From the NCBI GenBank assembly GCA_003445795.1, contig DMCN01000061.1:28709-38816 (forward strand): 10,108 nucleotides of DNA. Reading direction: 5' to 3'. Position numbers and translations under genes: made by a program. Positions within the stretch are counted from its first letter, which is position 1. Every line of letters starts with the position of its first letter. The stretch is from Gallionellaceae bacterium (GTDB taxonomy: Bacteria; Pseudomonadota; Gammaproteobacteria; Burkholderiales; Gallionellaceae). Below the pieces are notes generated by a model. That model was not told where the DNA came from. It searched no databases and saw only the letters and a program-made list of their open reading frames with translations. Shown here in pieces: positions 1 to 6,631 of this stretch.

Positions 1-232
1 GTGCGTACATCCAGTATTCCAGCGGCGAGGTTTCGCCTGCCTCGACACGCTTGCGCGCGGCTTCGGTCTGCTCGCGGATGAATTCCAGCGCTTGCAGGGT
101 GACGGTCTCGTCCACTTCGCCGCCCGCGGAGGCGACGATGACGATGCGGCCGTCGGCATCGCGCGCATACATGGCGCGCTTGTGGCCGCCCATGGTGCGG
201 TTGCCTTCCTGCGGCACTTCGTTGATGTCCAT
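1..232 (-). CDS. Small protein of unknown function, N-terminal part, downstream of DarB-like gene
   Basis: This is an open frame on the minus strand that runs off the left edge with no stop; 77 residues are visible. It starts at the ATG at 232-230, which overlaps the TGA of the upstream DarB-like gene by one base (TGATG). A GGAAG sequence about 8 bases upstream can serve as ribosome binding site, so the two genes are probably translationally coupled. The visible part begins MDINEVPQEGNRTMGGHKRA, has a short hydrophobic beta-like stretch (IVIVAS, residues 30-35), then a charged, probably helical segment (residues 43-65), and ends with PLEYWMYA. There is no signal peptide or membrane segment in this part. 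I do not recognise a domain. The basic, soluble look and a C-terminus outside the window would allow a DNA-binding or scaffold role, but that is a guess. The reading frame itself is well supported by the coupled start and by codon use like that of its neighbours. Confidence 0.75.
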   Translation of the reverse strand, partial: MDINEVPQEGNRTMGGHKRAMYARDADGRIVIVASAGGEVDETVTLQALEFIREQTEAARKRVEAGETSPLEYWMYA

Positions 233-1365
233 CAGACCGCTTCCATGTAGATGAAGCCGCTGGAGAAGCGGCCGCTCTCCGGGATGTACATCAGCAGGCG
301 CTGGCCCTTCTGAATGCGGCCGGACTTGAACAATTCGTCGAGCATGATGTAGGGCGAGGCCGAACCGGTGTTGCCCTTCTCGACCAGATTGGTGAACCAT
401 TTCTCTTGCGGAATATCGAGTCCGGCTTCGACCACGCCCGCAGCGACTAGAGCGGCGAAATATTTCGACGAGTAGTGCGGCAGGAACCAGTCGATGCGCT
501 GTTTATCCAGGCCATGTTTTTTTACCAGCTCGCGCAGCGGCTCGGTGAGCGTGGCGCGGATGACCTGGTCGTTGAGCAGCTTCACATCCTGCTTCACGGT
601 GAACACCGAGCGTGTCGCCCATTCCTGAGTGGTGAATTCCTGCCAGCCGGTGAGCGAGCCGTCGGTGTTCTTCTCGGCACCGGAATACATGCAGGCGGGC
701 AGTTCGTGCGCGGCGGAGGAAAGTTCGACCCACAATACTTTCAGGCTCTGCGGCCCGCGCGGCTGGCTCTCCAGCAGCACCGCACCGGCGCCATCTGACA
801 GCATCCAGCGCAGGAAGTCCTTCTCGAAAGCGATCTCGGGACGCTCTTCCAGCTCCTTCACCTTGTGTTCGGCTTCGGCATCGAAGTTGCGCGCATGCAG
901 ACCCAGCGAGGCGAGCTCGGAGGCGACCGCGACCGCGCGTTGCGCATCGCCCGACTTCACCGCCAGCCAGGCGTGCTTGAACGCCGCCGCACCCGCCACG
1001 CAGATGCCGGATAGCGACACCACTTCCATGCGCGGCCAGCCCAGTTCGCCATGCACCATCACGCCGTGTCCCGGCATGAGCTGGTCCGGGCGCGAGGTCG
1101 CCGCCGCCAGACTGTCCACCTTGCCGACTTCGCCCAGCCCCTTGATCGCTGCGGCGGCCATCTGTGCATTGCTCATCACCGCTTTGCCGGTGACGCGGTC
1201 GAGCGCGTAGTGACGGTGCTGGATGCCGTTGTTGCGCAACACAAGACGGCGCGCCTTGGACGGCTTGCCGCCGACCATGCCGAGCACGGACTCCATCTCG
1301 TCGTTGCCGACCGGTTCCAGTGGCAGGAACGACGCGGTGCGCGTCAGGTAAACATCAATGCTCAT
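232..1365 (-). CDS. darB: StlD/DarB-type beta-ketoacyl synthase III (dialkylresorcinol pathway)
   Basis: This 377-residue enzyme has the KAS III (FabH-like) thiolase fold. The catalytic triad is visible: Cys122 in SGICVAG, His297 in LPHYSS and Asn332 in EKGNTGSASP, in the order and spacing of FabH. The length, about 50 residues above FabH, fits the StlD/DarB branch. In dialkylresorcinol biosynthesis DarB condenses two beta-keto/acyl intermediates into a cyclohexanedione-type product that DarA then aromatises. The ATG at 1365 is preceded by AGAGGATG, a good ribosome binding site, and lies 11 bases inside the end of the DarA-like gene. The following gene begins on its stop codon. The DarA neighbour is what separates this call from an ordinary FabH. 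The acyl substrates are not readable from sequence; the ACP-rich polyene genes upstream suggest that ACP-bound chains are used. A plain FabH involved in primer condensation is the alternative, less likely given the sequence and context. Confidence 0.88.
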   Translation of the reverse strand: MSIDVYLTRTASFLPLEPVGNDEMESVLGMVGGKPSKARRLVLRNNGIQHRHYALDRVTGKAVMSNAQMAAAAIKGLGEVGKVDSLAAATSRPDQLMPGHGVMVHGELGWPRMEVVSLSGICVAGAAAFKHAWLAVKSGDAQRAVAVASELASLGLHARNFDAEAEHKVKELEERPEIAFEKDFLRWMLSDGAGAVLLESQPRGPQSLKVLWVELSSAAHELPACMYSGAEKNTDGSLTGWQEFTTQEWATRSVFTVKQDVKLLNDQVIRATLTEPLRELVKKHGLDKQRIDWFLPHYSSKYFAALVAAGVVEAGLDIPQEKWFTNLVEKGNTGSASPYIMLDELFKSGRIQKGQRLLMYIPESGRFSSGFIYMEAV

Positions 1366-2344
1366 ACTGGTGCATCCTCTCTGCTCCCGAACCCGACGGC
1401 TGGTCGAACTGCTGCTTCAATGCCGCGAAACGCTGCCGCATGAACGGGCGCAACATCGACTGAACAAGCAGACTCACCGGTACGACCGTCGAGATCAGGG
1501 TAATCAAAAAAATCACATACAAAATGAGAAACGGGTAACGCCGCATCTGGCCGGGCTTGCCCGCCGCGCGCAACAGTTTGCCCCAGACGAAGAAGCTGCG
1601 CGTGGCGGCCCTCTCGCTGAACAGCAGCTGCGGATTGGAATCCGCCGCCTTCAATCCGGCGAGCAGCGGCGCAGTGCCGCGCTCTGCATCATTGTGCAGC
1701 GCATCGCGCAGGGCCATGCCGAAGCGGCGCGCCCGCTGGATACTTTCCGCATCGACGCCCGCGGGCGGCAGGAACTTGAGAAAGTCCTTCTTGCCGCTCA
1801 GCAGCCAGAACGGTGTGGTCCACAGGCTGGCCATGGTCGGGCTGGGATCGACCAGCGCGACGTTGTCGAGCAGGCGCGCGCCGCAATCCTGCAGCAGGCT
1901 TTTCATCTTTTCCTGCGCCAGCATCCACATGTTGCGGCAGGCGATCACGGTGACCACCGGCTTGCCCGCCAGCAACTTCTTAGCCAGCGGATGCTTGAGG
2001 AATCCGGTGACAGGCAACGACGGTGCCAGGAACCACACCTGGTACGGCAGGATCACCAGATCGAAATCCTCGTCGCCCTTCAACGTCAGCGGCTGCAACT
2101 CGCACGGCACCATATGCGCTGCCTCGGGGAAGGCATCCAGAAAACTGAAGAACCCCCACGGAAACGGATAGGGCGTAACAGGACGCAACGTCTCGATATG
2201 CACCGAGATGCTGCTGTCCTGCTGCAATGGTTCGACGATGCGCCGTGTGACCTCAGCCAACTGTCCGGTCTGGGAGTAGGCCAACACGAGTATGCGCTTG
2301 GTCGAACGGGATGCCGGGAATTCGTTAGGATTCAATGCAACCAC
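1355..2344 (-). CDS. darA: DarA-type dialkylresorcinol condensing/aromatising enzyme, membrane-anchored
   Basis: The 329-residue protein opens with a flavodoxin-like alpha/beta fold: first strand KRILVLAYSQTGQ (residues 16-28) with a phosphate-loop-like SQTGQ, then strands around DLVILPYQVWFLAPSLPV (residues 95-112) and KPVVTVIACRNMW (residues 128-140). Near the C-terminus a hydrophobic stretch at about residues 271-296 looks like a single membrane-spanning helix, followed by a basic tail. This layout matches the family named dialkylresorcinol condensing enzyme DarA, which works with DarB to make 2,5-dialkylresorcinols. A GTG at 2344 is the only reasonable start before the first beta strand; no clear Shine-Dalgarno sequence precedes it. 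A gap of 79 bases separates it from the upstream gene and holds a hairpin and a promoter-like element, so it may be partly independently expressed. It overlaps darB by 11 bases. I am fairly sure of the family; flavin binding and membrane location are inferred. Confidence 0.85.
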   Translation of the reverse strand: MVALNPNEFPASRSTKRILVLAYSQTGQLAEVTRRIVEPLQQDSSISVHIETLRPVTPYPFPWGFFSFLDAFPEAAHMVPCELQPLTLKGDEDFDLVILPYQVWFLAPSLPVTGFLKHPLAKKLLAGKPVVTVIACRNMWMLAQEKMKSLLQDCGARLLDNVALVDPSPTMASLWTTPFWLLSGKKDFLKFLPPAGVDAESIQRARRFGMALRDALHNDAERGTAPLLAGLKAADSNPQLLFSERAATRSFFVWGKLLRAAGKPGQMRRYPFLILYVIFLITLISTVVPVSLLVQSMLRPFMRQRFAALKQQFDQPSGSGAERMHQYEH

Positions 2345-2377
2345 GCAACTGATTGAGTCGATTTAAAAACAGTATGC

Positions 2378-2386
2378 ATTCTAGCA
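2378..2386 (-). promoter_or_regulatory. Extended -10-like element upstream of darA
   Basis: On the minus strand the bases read TGCTAGAAT, a TGn extended -10 with hexamer TAGAAT. It lies 33 bases before the GTG of darA, so a transcript would start near 2371. No convincing -35 sequence is present; the upstream spacer is GC-rich. The same 9-mer occurs in the same orientation in the other promoter-like gap of this operon (7870-7878). It is a candidate only. Confidence 0.35.
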
Positions 2387-2390
2387 TCCC

Positions 2391-2413
2391 GCCGCCCTTG
2401 CCACCAAGGCGGC
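2391..2413 (-). terminator. GC-rich hairpin between the ketosynthase-partner gene and darA
   Basis: Arms GCCGCCTTG and CAAGGGCGGC (minus strand) pair with one bulged base around the four-base loop GTGG. The hairpin begins 10 bases after the stop codon of the upstream gene. A run of five T follows only about 20 bases later, so it is not a textbook Rho-independent terminator. It could be a weak terminator, an attenuator or a 3'-end stabiliser that separates expression of the polyene genes from the darAB pair. Confidence 0.4.
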
Positions 2414-2423
2414 CGCGGCCGAT

Positions 2424-3002
2424 TCAAGCTGCCTGCACCCCGTTGCCGACCACGTACAGATGAGTGGCTTCCAGCGAAAACATGGATTCCGCCGACGCCA
2501 CCACCGGCTTGCCTCCGCTTATCTCGCAGGGTTTCAGCCGCAACCACAGACTGCCACCGCCCTCCATCTCGTCCACCCAACCCAGCAACACCCCGGCGCT
2601 GCCGCATTGCGCGGCCGCCAACTCTAGCAAGGTCTGCGGCGTACCTCCGGCGATGAATGCGGCGTGTCCGCGCCAGCGCATCTGCGCCGCCAACAGCGCC
2701 AGCAACTGGCTGGGTTGTGTCTGCAAAAAGGTCAGCGGCATAGGCAGGTCGTCGTGCATCTGCTCCAGCGCCTGTCCGGTCGGCACATAAGTGCCGCGCT
2801 GACTGCCCAGCAACAACAGCGCATCCGGCGGCAGCTCTTTCTCGCCCGCCTCGGCCAGACAGTTCAAGGCACCGTACAAGCCCAATTCTGCCCAGTTGCC
2901 GATGCGGCGCGGCTTTGCGCCGAGCATGCCGGCCAACTGTTCACGCCAATCCAGCGGCGGCGGAACGGCGAGACAACGGCCCTGGATGGCAAAAGTAGTC
3001 AT
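2424..3002 (-). CDS. Short, cysteine-less ketosynthase-like protein (chain-length-factor type)
   Basis: The start is the ATG at 3002, preceded by TGGAGCGCGC and forming an ATGA overlap with the upstream ketosynthase, giving 192 residues. A longer in-frame reading to 3140 exists but overlaps the upstream gene heavily and looks spurious. The protein resembles an N-terminal half of a ketosynthase of the Ketoacyl-synt_2/chain-length-factor kind. The segment TFLQTQPSQLLALLAA (residues 91-106) lines up by eye with the active-site segment NTACTSSLNALLAA of the neighbouring ketosynthase, placing Gln96 where the nucleophilic Cys would be. No later HGTGT or GH motif exists because the protein ends too soon. 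It is probably a non-catalytic partner of the ketosynthase encoded just upstream. The domain assignment rests on weak similarity and on context; a free-standing accessory protein of another fold is possible. Confidence 0.65.
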   Translation of the reverse strand: MTTFAIQGRCLAVPPPLDWREQLAGMLGAKPRRIGNWAELGLYGALNCLAEAGEKELPPDALLLLGSQRGTYVPTGQALEQMHDDLPMPLTFLQTQPSQLLALLAAQMRWRGHAAFIAGGTPQTLLELAAAQCGSAGVLLGWVDEMEGGGSLWLRLKPCEISGGKPVVASAESMFSLEATHLYVVGNGVQAA

Positions 3003-4060
3003 GCGCGCTCCAGTATCACGCTGGCGTGGCTGCCGCCGAAGCCCAGTATCGTGGCCATGAAGCGCCGCACGTTCTGCGGCATGGTTGTAGCGAGCGCCAC
3101 ACCCAGTTCCTTGTCCACCTCGTGCTCGTACAACAGCCACACACCCCTCTCCAGACAGGCTGTCAGCAGGACGATCTCGGCCGCGCCGGATGCCCCCATG
3201 GCGTGACCCATCGCCGCCTTGAGCGAGACCAGCGGCGGCATGTGTTTGAAGGTCTCGCGCAGGCCCTGCGCCTCGACCGCATCGTTGCCGGGACTGCCTG
3301 CGGCCTGCACCTTGATGAGATCGATGGCATCCGCCCCCACTGCACTATCCGCAAAAGCATGTGCACACATCTCTTTCACGGCGCGCACCGAGGCACCGGT
3401 CGGCTGTTCGCCGTCCACCACGTTCGCACCGCCCGCCAGTCCCCAAATTGCGTGTTCGCGAGTCGTCAGTCTGAGCGCGGCGACAGCTTCGCCCAGCACC
3501 AAGCCGTCGCGTTGGTCGCCGAAAGGTTTGCTGCCGGTTCGGGAAAGCAGCTGCAAGGCAGCGAAACCACCCAGGGTCAGCCGGTTGTCCAGTTCGATGC
3601 CGAGCACCAACGCATCCGTCGCCTCACCGCTGCGCAACAGCGCTTGCGCGGCCAGCAAGGCATTCAGGCTGGAGGTGCAGGCCGTGTTGACCACGTGAAC
3701 CGGTCCGCTCCAGTCCAGCCATGCCGCGACCTTGTCGGCGAAGGCCTGATAGTCCATTTGGGTCGCACCGCGCTCGACCGCACCGATGTCGAAAGATGAG
3801 GTGGCAATAAGCAACACCCCGTCGCGGATCTGCTGCGCGCCGGCTTCGGCGGCAACGCGTTGCACCAATTCGCGCGCGCGCTCGTTCCAGTCGGATTGGC
3901 TTAAAGGAATGGCGTGGAAGGGATAATCGCCCGCCATCGCGCCGGGCAGGGTGACTTGAGTTGTATGTACCGCAGTTTGCGGCAAGGAAGCGAGTACCTG
4001 CTCCACACTGAGCCCAAGCGAACAGGCCAGCCCGCGTCCGGCGATGTTAACGGGAGTCAT
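2999..4060 (-). CDS. Beta-ketoacyl-ACP synthase (FabB/FabF family) with altered active site
   Basis: This 353-residue condensing enzyme of the KAS I/II family is shorter than FabF (about 410). Cys128 sits in the nucleophile motif NTACTSS and His286 in KAAMGHAMGASG. The C-terminal glycine-rich strand ILGFGGSHAS (residues 338-347) is typical of the family. The usual HGTGT motif with the first catalytic His is replaced by QAAGSP: aligning VEAQGL with AEAQAV of FabF puts Gln252 on the His. The enzyme therefore appears to have a Cys-Gln-His set. It starts at ATG 4060 in an ATGA overlap with the second ACP gene and is followed by a cysteine-less partner gene in another ATGA overlap, so it may act as a heterodimer. 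It is likely used for chain initiation or elongation in the polyene pathway. No independent ribosome binding site is visible; translation is presumably coupled. Confidence 0.85.
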   Translation of the reverse strand: MTPVNIAGRGLACSLGLSVEQVLASLPQTAVHTTQVTLPGAMAGDYPFHAIPLSQSDWNERARELVQRVAAEAGAQQIRDGVLLIATSSFDIGAVERGATQMDYQAFADKVAAWLDWSGPVHVVNTACTSSLNALLAAQALLRSGEATDALVLGIELDNRLTLGGFAALQLLSRTGSKPFGDQRDGLVLGEAVAALRLTTREHAIWGLAGGANVVDGEQPTGASVRAVKEMCAHAFADSAVGADAIDLIKVQAAGSPGNDAVEAQGLRETFKHMPPLVSLKAAMGHAMGASGAAEIVLLTACLERGVWLLYEHEVDKELGVALATTMPQNVRRFMATILGFGGSHASVILERA

Positions 4061-4323
4061 TTTGCTTTTTGCAGGTGTTCGGCCAGCGTGGCCAGCGAAC
4101 TGAGTGCGCGGCGCGTGTCTTTGCTGTCCGGCATGCGCACACCGTACTTCTTCTGGATCGCCATCGAAATCTGCAACGCATCGAGCGAATCGAGCCCCAG
4201 CCTGGCGTCGTCGCCGAACCAGGCCTCGTTGTCGCGCAGGCCGCCCTCGGGTTCGACCTTGTCGACAGCGGCAAGGATGAACGCTTTGAGTTCGGCGAGG
4301 AATGCAGCGTTGTTATCGGTCAT
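4057..4323 (-). CDS. Acyl carrier protein (second of two)
   Basis: This acidic 88-residue protein has the ACP signature RLGLDSLDALQ; Ser46 of the DSL motif would receive the 4'-phosphopantetheine arm. The C-terminal helix region SLATLAEHLQKAK is typical. I chose the ATG at 4323 because it gives a normal ACP N-terminus (MTDNNAAFLAELKAF). An earlier in-frame ATG at 4356, three bases after the stop of the first ACP gene, would add 11 residues (MRPPTGGRFHS) encoded by a perfect GC hairpin. Neither start has a Shine-Dalgarno sequence, so the start is uncertain by these 33 bases. The stop overlaps the ATG of the ketosynthase gene by ATGA. It probably carries polyene or resorcinol intermediates. Which of the two ACPs serves which branch cannot be told. 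Confidence 0.9.
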   Translation of the reverse strand: MTDNNAAFLAELKAFILAAVDKVEPEGGLRDNEAWFGDDARLGLDSLDALQISMAIQKKYGVRMPDSKDTRRALSSLATLAEHLQKAK

Positions 4324-4332
4324 GGAATGGAA

Positions 4333-4354
4333 GCGCCCGCCGGTCGGCGGGCGC
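4333..4354 (-). repeat. Perfect 10-bp GC inverted repeat between the two ACP genes
   Basis: The arms GCGCCCGCCG and CGGCGGGCGC are exact reverse complements with a two-base centre; in RNA this would fold as nine pairs with a four-base loop. It lies nine bases upstream of the preferred start of the second ACP gene and six bases after the stop of the first. No T-run follows, so it is not an intrinsic terminator. It could protect or process the mRNA, or hold back translation of the second ACP. Confidence 0.75.
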
Positions 4355-4359
4355 ATGGA

Positions 4360-4623
4360 TCATTTGGGGCGATGTTGCTGGATATGCTCGTTCAGGCTGC
4401 GCAGCGAGCTGAATATCTTGTTGTTGTCGGCGTCGTCGGATTTGAGCTGGACGCCGTAGGTCTTGGAGATCGCCAGCGACAACTCGAGGATATCGATGGA
4501 ATCCAGCCCCAGACCTTCGCCGTACAGCGCCGCATCCGGCTCGATCTCGTCGGCCGAGACTTCGAGGTTTAACGAGGTGACGATGAGTTGTGCCAACTCT
4601 TTTTCTTGCGTGCTTGCTGCCAT
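4360..4623 (-). CDS. Acyl carrier protein (first of two)
   Basis: This 87-residue protein carries the phosphopantetheine site GLGLDSIDILELS; Ser42 of DSI is the modified residue. Helix 1 (residues 6-20) and the C-terminal helix SSLRSLNEHIQQH fit the four-helix ACP fold, and the length is normal. The ATG at 4623 is preceded by ACAGGGAG, a good ribosome binding site, so this gene starts a new translation unit after a 57-base gap from the fabG-like gene. It is clearly different in sequence from the second ACP, which argues for separate roles rather than a recent duplication. In aryl-polyene clusters two ACPs are common, and in dialkylresorcinol clusters DarC is an ACP. Either could apply here. 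Confidence 0.93.
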   Translation of the reverse strand: MAASTQEKELAQLIVTSLNLEVSADEIEPDAALYGEGLGLDSIDILELSLAISKTYGVQLKSDDADNNKIFSSLRSLNEHIQQHRPK

Positions 4624-4680
4624 GATGCTCCCTGTCGTTTATTTCATCGGGCGCATTTTACCTCAACAGGCGCTTGAACT

Positions 4681-5400
4681 CTAAATCATCGCACCGTTAA
4701 TGGAGATGATCTGGCCGGAGATATAGGCCGCTTTGTCGGAAGCGATGAAAGCCACCAGATCGGCGACTTCCTCCGGCTTTCCGGCTCGGCCGACAGGGAC
4801 CAGACGCTTGATGGAGTCCTTGTCGAACACGTTCTCGGTCATGGCCGATTCGATGATGCCGGGCGCGATGGCGTTGACGGTGATGCCGCGGCTGGCGACT
4901 TCCAGCGCCAGCGATTTGGTCGCACCGTGCAATCCCGCCTTGGCAGCCGCATAGTTGGTCTGGCCGCGGTTGCCCGCAATGGCGGCCACGGAAGAGATAT
5001 TGATGATGCGCCCCCAGCGCTTGCCGATCATGGGTAGCAACAGCGGCTGGGTCACATTGAAGAAGCCGTTGAGCGAGACGTCGATGACCTTGTGCCATTG
5101 CTGCGCGTTCATGCCCGGCATCACGGCATCATCGTGGATACCGGCGTTATTCACCAGGATCTGGATGGCACCTTCTTCCAGCACTGTCTTCAGCGCTGTC
5201 GCGGTCTGCTCGGCATCCGCCACGTCGAAGGCGATGGCCTGGGCATTGCCGCCGGCATCCTTGATCTCGGCGACGAGGTCTTCCGCACGTTGCAGCGAGC
5301 TATTGGCATGTACATAGACGTGGTAGCCGAGATCGGCCAGCTTACGGCAGATCTCGCTGCCAATGCCGCCGCTGCCGCCTGTGACCAGTGCACGCTTCAT
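4681..5400 (-). CDS. fabG: 3-oxoacyl-ACP reductase (FabG/ApeQ type)
   Basis: This 239-residue short-chain dehydrogenase/reductase reduces the beta-keto group of the ACP-bound chain with NAD(P)H. Visible motifs are the cofactor loop TGGSGGIG (residues 7-14), NNAG (84-87), Asn111, catalytic Ser137 in NISSVAA, Tyr150 and Lys154 in NYAAAKAG, and the end segment YISGQIISINGAMI. Length and motifs match FabG closely. The ATG at 5400 overlaps the stop of the dehydratase gene by ATGA, with AAGGCGGG just upstream. Its place between a dehydratase and two ACP genes indicates that it is the dedicated reductase of the polyene pathway (ApeQ-like) rather than the housekeeping FabG, which normally sits with fabD and acpP. 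Cofactor preference cannot be settled by eye. Confidence 0.93.
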   Translation of the reverse strand: MKRALVTGGSGGIGSEICRKLADLGYHVYVHANSSLQRAEDLVAEIKDAGGNAQAIAFDVADAEQTATALKTVLEEGAIQILVNNAGIHDDAVMPGMNAQQWHKVIDVSLNGFFNVTQPLLLPMIGKRWGRIINISSVAAIAGNRGQTNYAAAKAGLHGATKSLALEVASRGITVNAIAPGIIESAMTENVFDKDSIKRLVPVGRAGKPEEVADLVAFIASDKAAYISGQIISINGAMI

Positions 5401-5840
5401 ATGCCCGCCTTGTCTGCGTCCAGCACCACGGTAGCGCGGCCGCTCATGATTCTGCTTGGTCCCGCATGGATATCGAACTGGTAGATGACGCGCGCTTCGT
5501 CGCCCATGACTTTCTCGGCGTCGATGATGAGGTCGTCGCTCAGATCGTCCAGCCGCATCGTCGTGCAGGCGACGTCGCGCAGTGCCGCCAGATATCCGGC
5601 GCGCGGTTTACTGTCGTATTTGGCATCCCAGGCGCCATGCACCGCCATCGCCTGTGCGGCATATTCGATACCGCACAAAGCCGGCAACTCGTCGCCGGAG
5701 CGCATGGGATTCGCGGGATCGCGATGTGTACTGCTGATGCAGCGGATACGCTGCGCATCGCACTCAAGCACACCGTCCAGCAGGCACATGCACCCCGCGT
5801 GCGGGATGACCTTGGCGATATCCGTCTTGACCGCTAGCAC
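5397..5840 (-). CDS. Hotdog-fold 3-hydroxyacyl-ACP dehydratase (ApeP-like)
   Basis: The 147-residue protein matches the hotdog family of predicted 3-hydroxyacyl-ACP dehydratases found in aryl-polyene and xanthomonadin clusters. The N-terminal motif VIPHAGCMCLLD (residues 11-22) carries His14, and CGIEYAAQAMAVHG (residues 56-69) carries Glu59 on the long central helix; these are the likely catalytic pair, as in FabZ/FabA. Removing water from the 3-hydroxyacyl-ACP without later enoyl reduction would build the conjugated chain, and no enoyl reductase is present here. The start is a GTG at 5840 that overlaps the TAG of the upstream gene by seven bases (GTGCTAG) with a weak GGGTGA upstream; no ATG precedes the first motif. 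Its end overlaps the reductase start. Confidence 0.88.
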   Translation of the reverse strand: MLAVKTDIAKVIPHAGCMCLLDGVLECDAQRIRCISSTHRDPANPMRSGDELPALCGIEYAAQAMAVHGAWDAKYDSKPRAGYLAALRDVACTTMRLDDLSDDLIIDAEKVMGDEARVIYQFDIHAGPSRIMSGRATVVLDADKAGI

Positions 5841-6631
5841 GGCGTCACCCGTATATCGAGGTGGTTTCCCTCAAGATAGTCAATGGAAATCTGCGTCGTC
5901 TTGGCTGCGGCCAGTGCAGCCAGCAACGGCAGCACGCGCGCGGCAGGCACTCCTTTGCGCAGGTCTTCCAGCGCTTCGTCCTTCATCGTCGTCTCCGGCG
6001 CCTTGCCGGAACGGAACTCGACGTCGATCGCAGCCAGCGATTTTGCACTCTGCTGTTTCGTCAGAATCAGCGCCGCGCCGAATGAAGTCGTGATCGGCCG
6101 CACGGAATGCAGCGGCTCCGGATAGCTATGGTCGTAAGCGACCAGCGCGACGACGGCATCATCCACGACGACCTGGGTGGCGGATTCGAGCAGGCCGGCG
6201 ACAAAACTCGCGTCGTAGGCGCACAGACTGGTCGAGGGCTCGTGCGAACCGGCCGCGATGCACCAGTAACCGGCAGCGGCGTTGTGTACGGAATTGTGGA
6301 AGCGGGTAGGCGATACCTCGCGCGGGGCGGTCGCCAGGATGCCGTTGATGGCATGCACGTTGTCGTTGTCGCCGCCGGAGGACGTGAATACCGTCGATGC
6401 CGTTTTGGTCTCGCGTCCGGCTTGCAGGAAAGCTTCCTGTCCGACCGTCAGCGCCAGCTTGATCGGCACACCGGCACGGCGGCGTTCCGCGGCCGGCAGC
6501 ATGTCGCTGGCGCGCAGGTTGGTCGGCGCAGCGACATAAGCCGCTTCACCGGTCAGCACAGCACGGCTGGCCGACCAGCCATCCAGTCCCGGCCCGAGCA
6601 GACCTATTCCCTCGACGTACAGTCGCATCAT
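5834..6631 (-). CDS. Ketosynthase-like chain-length factor (ApeC-like, no active-site Cys)
   Basis: This 265-residue protein resembles the Ketoacyl-synt_2 family (beta-ketoacyl synthase, N-terminal half), as encoded by apeC in aryl-polyene clusters. The diagnostic segment SPTRFHNSVHNAAAGYWCIA (residues 107-126) aligns with the nucleophile region of ketosynthases but has His where Cys is expected, so it should not condense on its own. There are no HGTGT or GH motifs. The probable role is to pair with the Cys-His-His ketosynthase encoded directly upstream and help set the polyene length. The ATG at 6631 forms an ATGA overlap with that gene and has a strong GGGGAG seven bases upstream. The frame stays open to 6874, but that part lies inside the upstream gene and has no comparable start. 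Confidence 0.87.
   Translation of the reverse strand: MMRLYVEGIGLLGPGLDGWSASRAVLTGEAAYVAAPTNLRASDMLPAAERRRAGVPIKLALTVGQEAFLQAGRETKTASTVFTSSGGDNDNVHAINGILATAPREVSPTRFHNSVHNAAAGYWCIAAGSHEPSTSLCAYDASFVAGLLESATQVVVDDAVVALVAYDHSYPEPLHSVRPITTSFGAALILTKQQSAKSLAAIDVEFRSGKAPETTMKDEALEDLRKGVPAARVLPLLAALAAAKTTQISIDYLEGNHLDIRVTPC

Noticed and set aside
629..1210. Plus-strand open frame (193 codons) opposite the darB-like gene
   Set aside because: It is Ser/Ala/Pro-rich, antisense to a gene with an intact catalytic triad, and shows no motif.
1358..2356. Long plus-strand open frame (332 codons) opposite the darA-like gene
   Set aside because: It is antisense to a well-supported gene, with a Gln/Arg/His-rich composition typical of a GC-rich shadow frame and no recognisable domain or ribosome binding site.
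3026..3799. Plus-strand open frame (257 codons) opposite the second ketosynthase
   Set aside because: Shadow frame; Arg/Gln/His-rich with no domain, and the opposite strand carries clear ketosynthase motifs.
4655..4660. TAAAAT -10-like hexamer in the gap before the first ACP gene
   Set aside because: There is no TGn extension and no -35 at suitable spacing, so it was not called a promoter.
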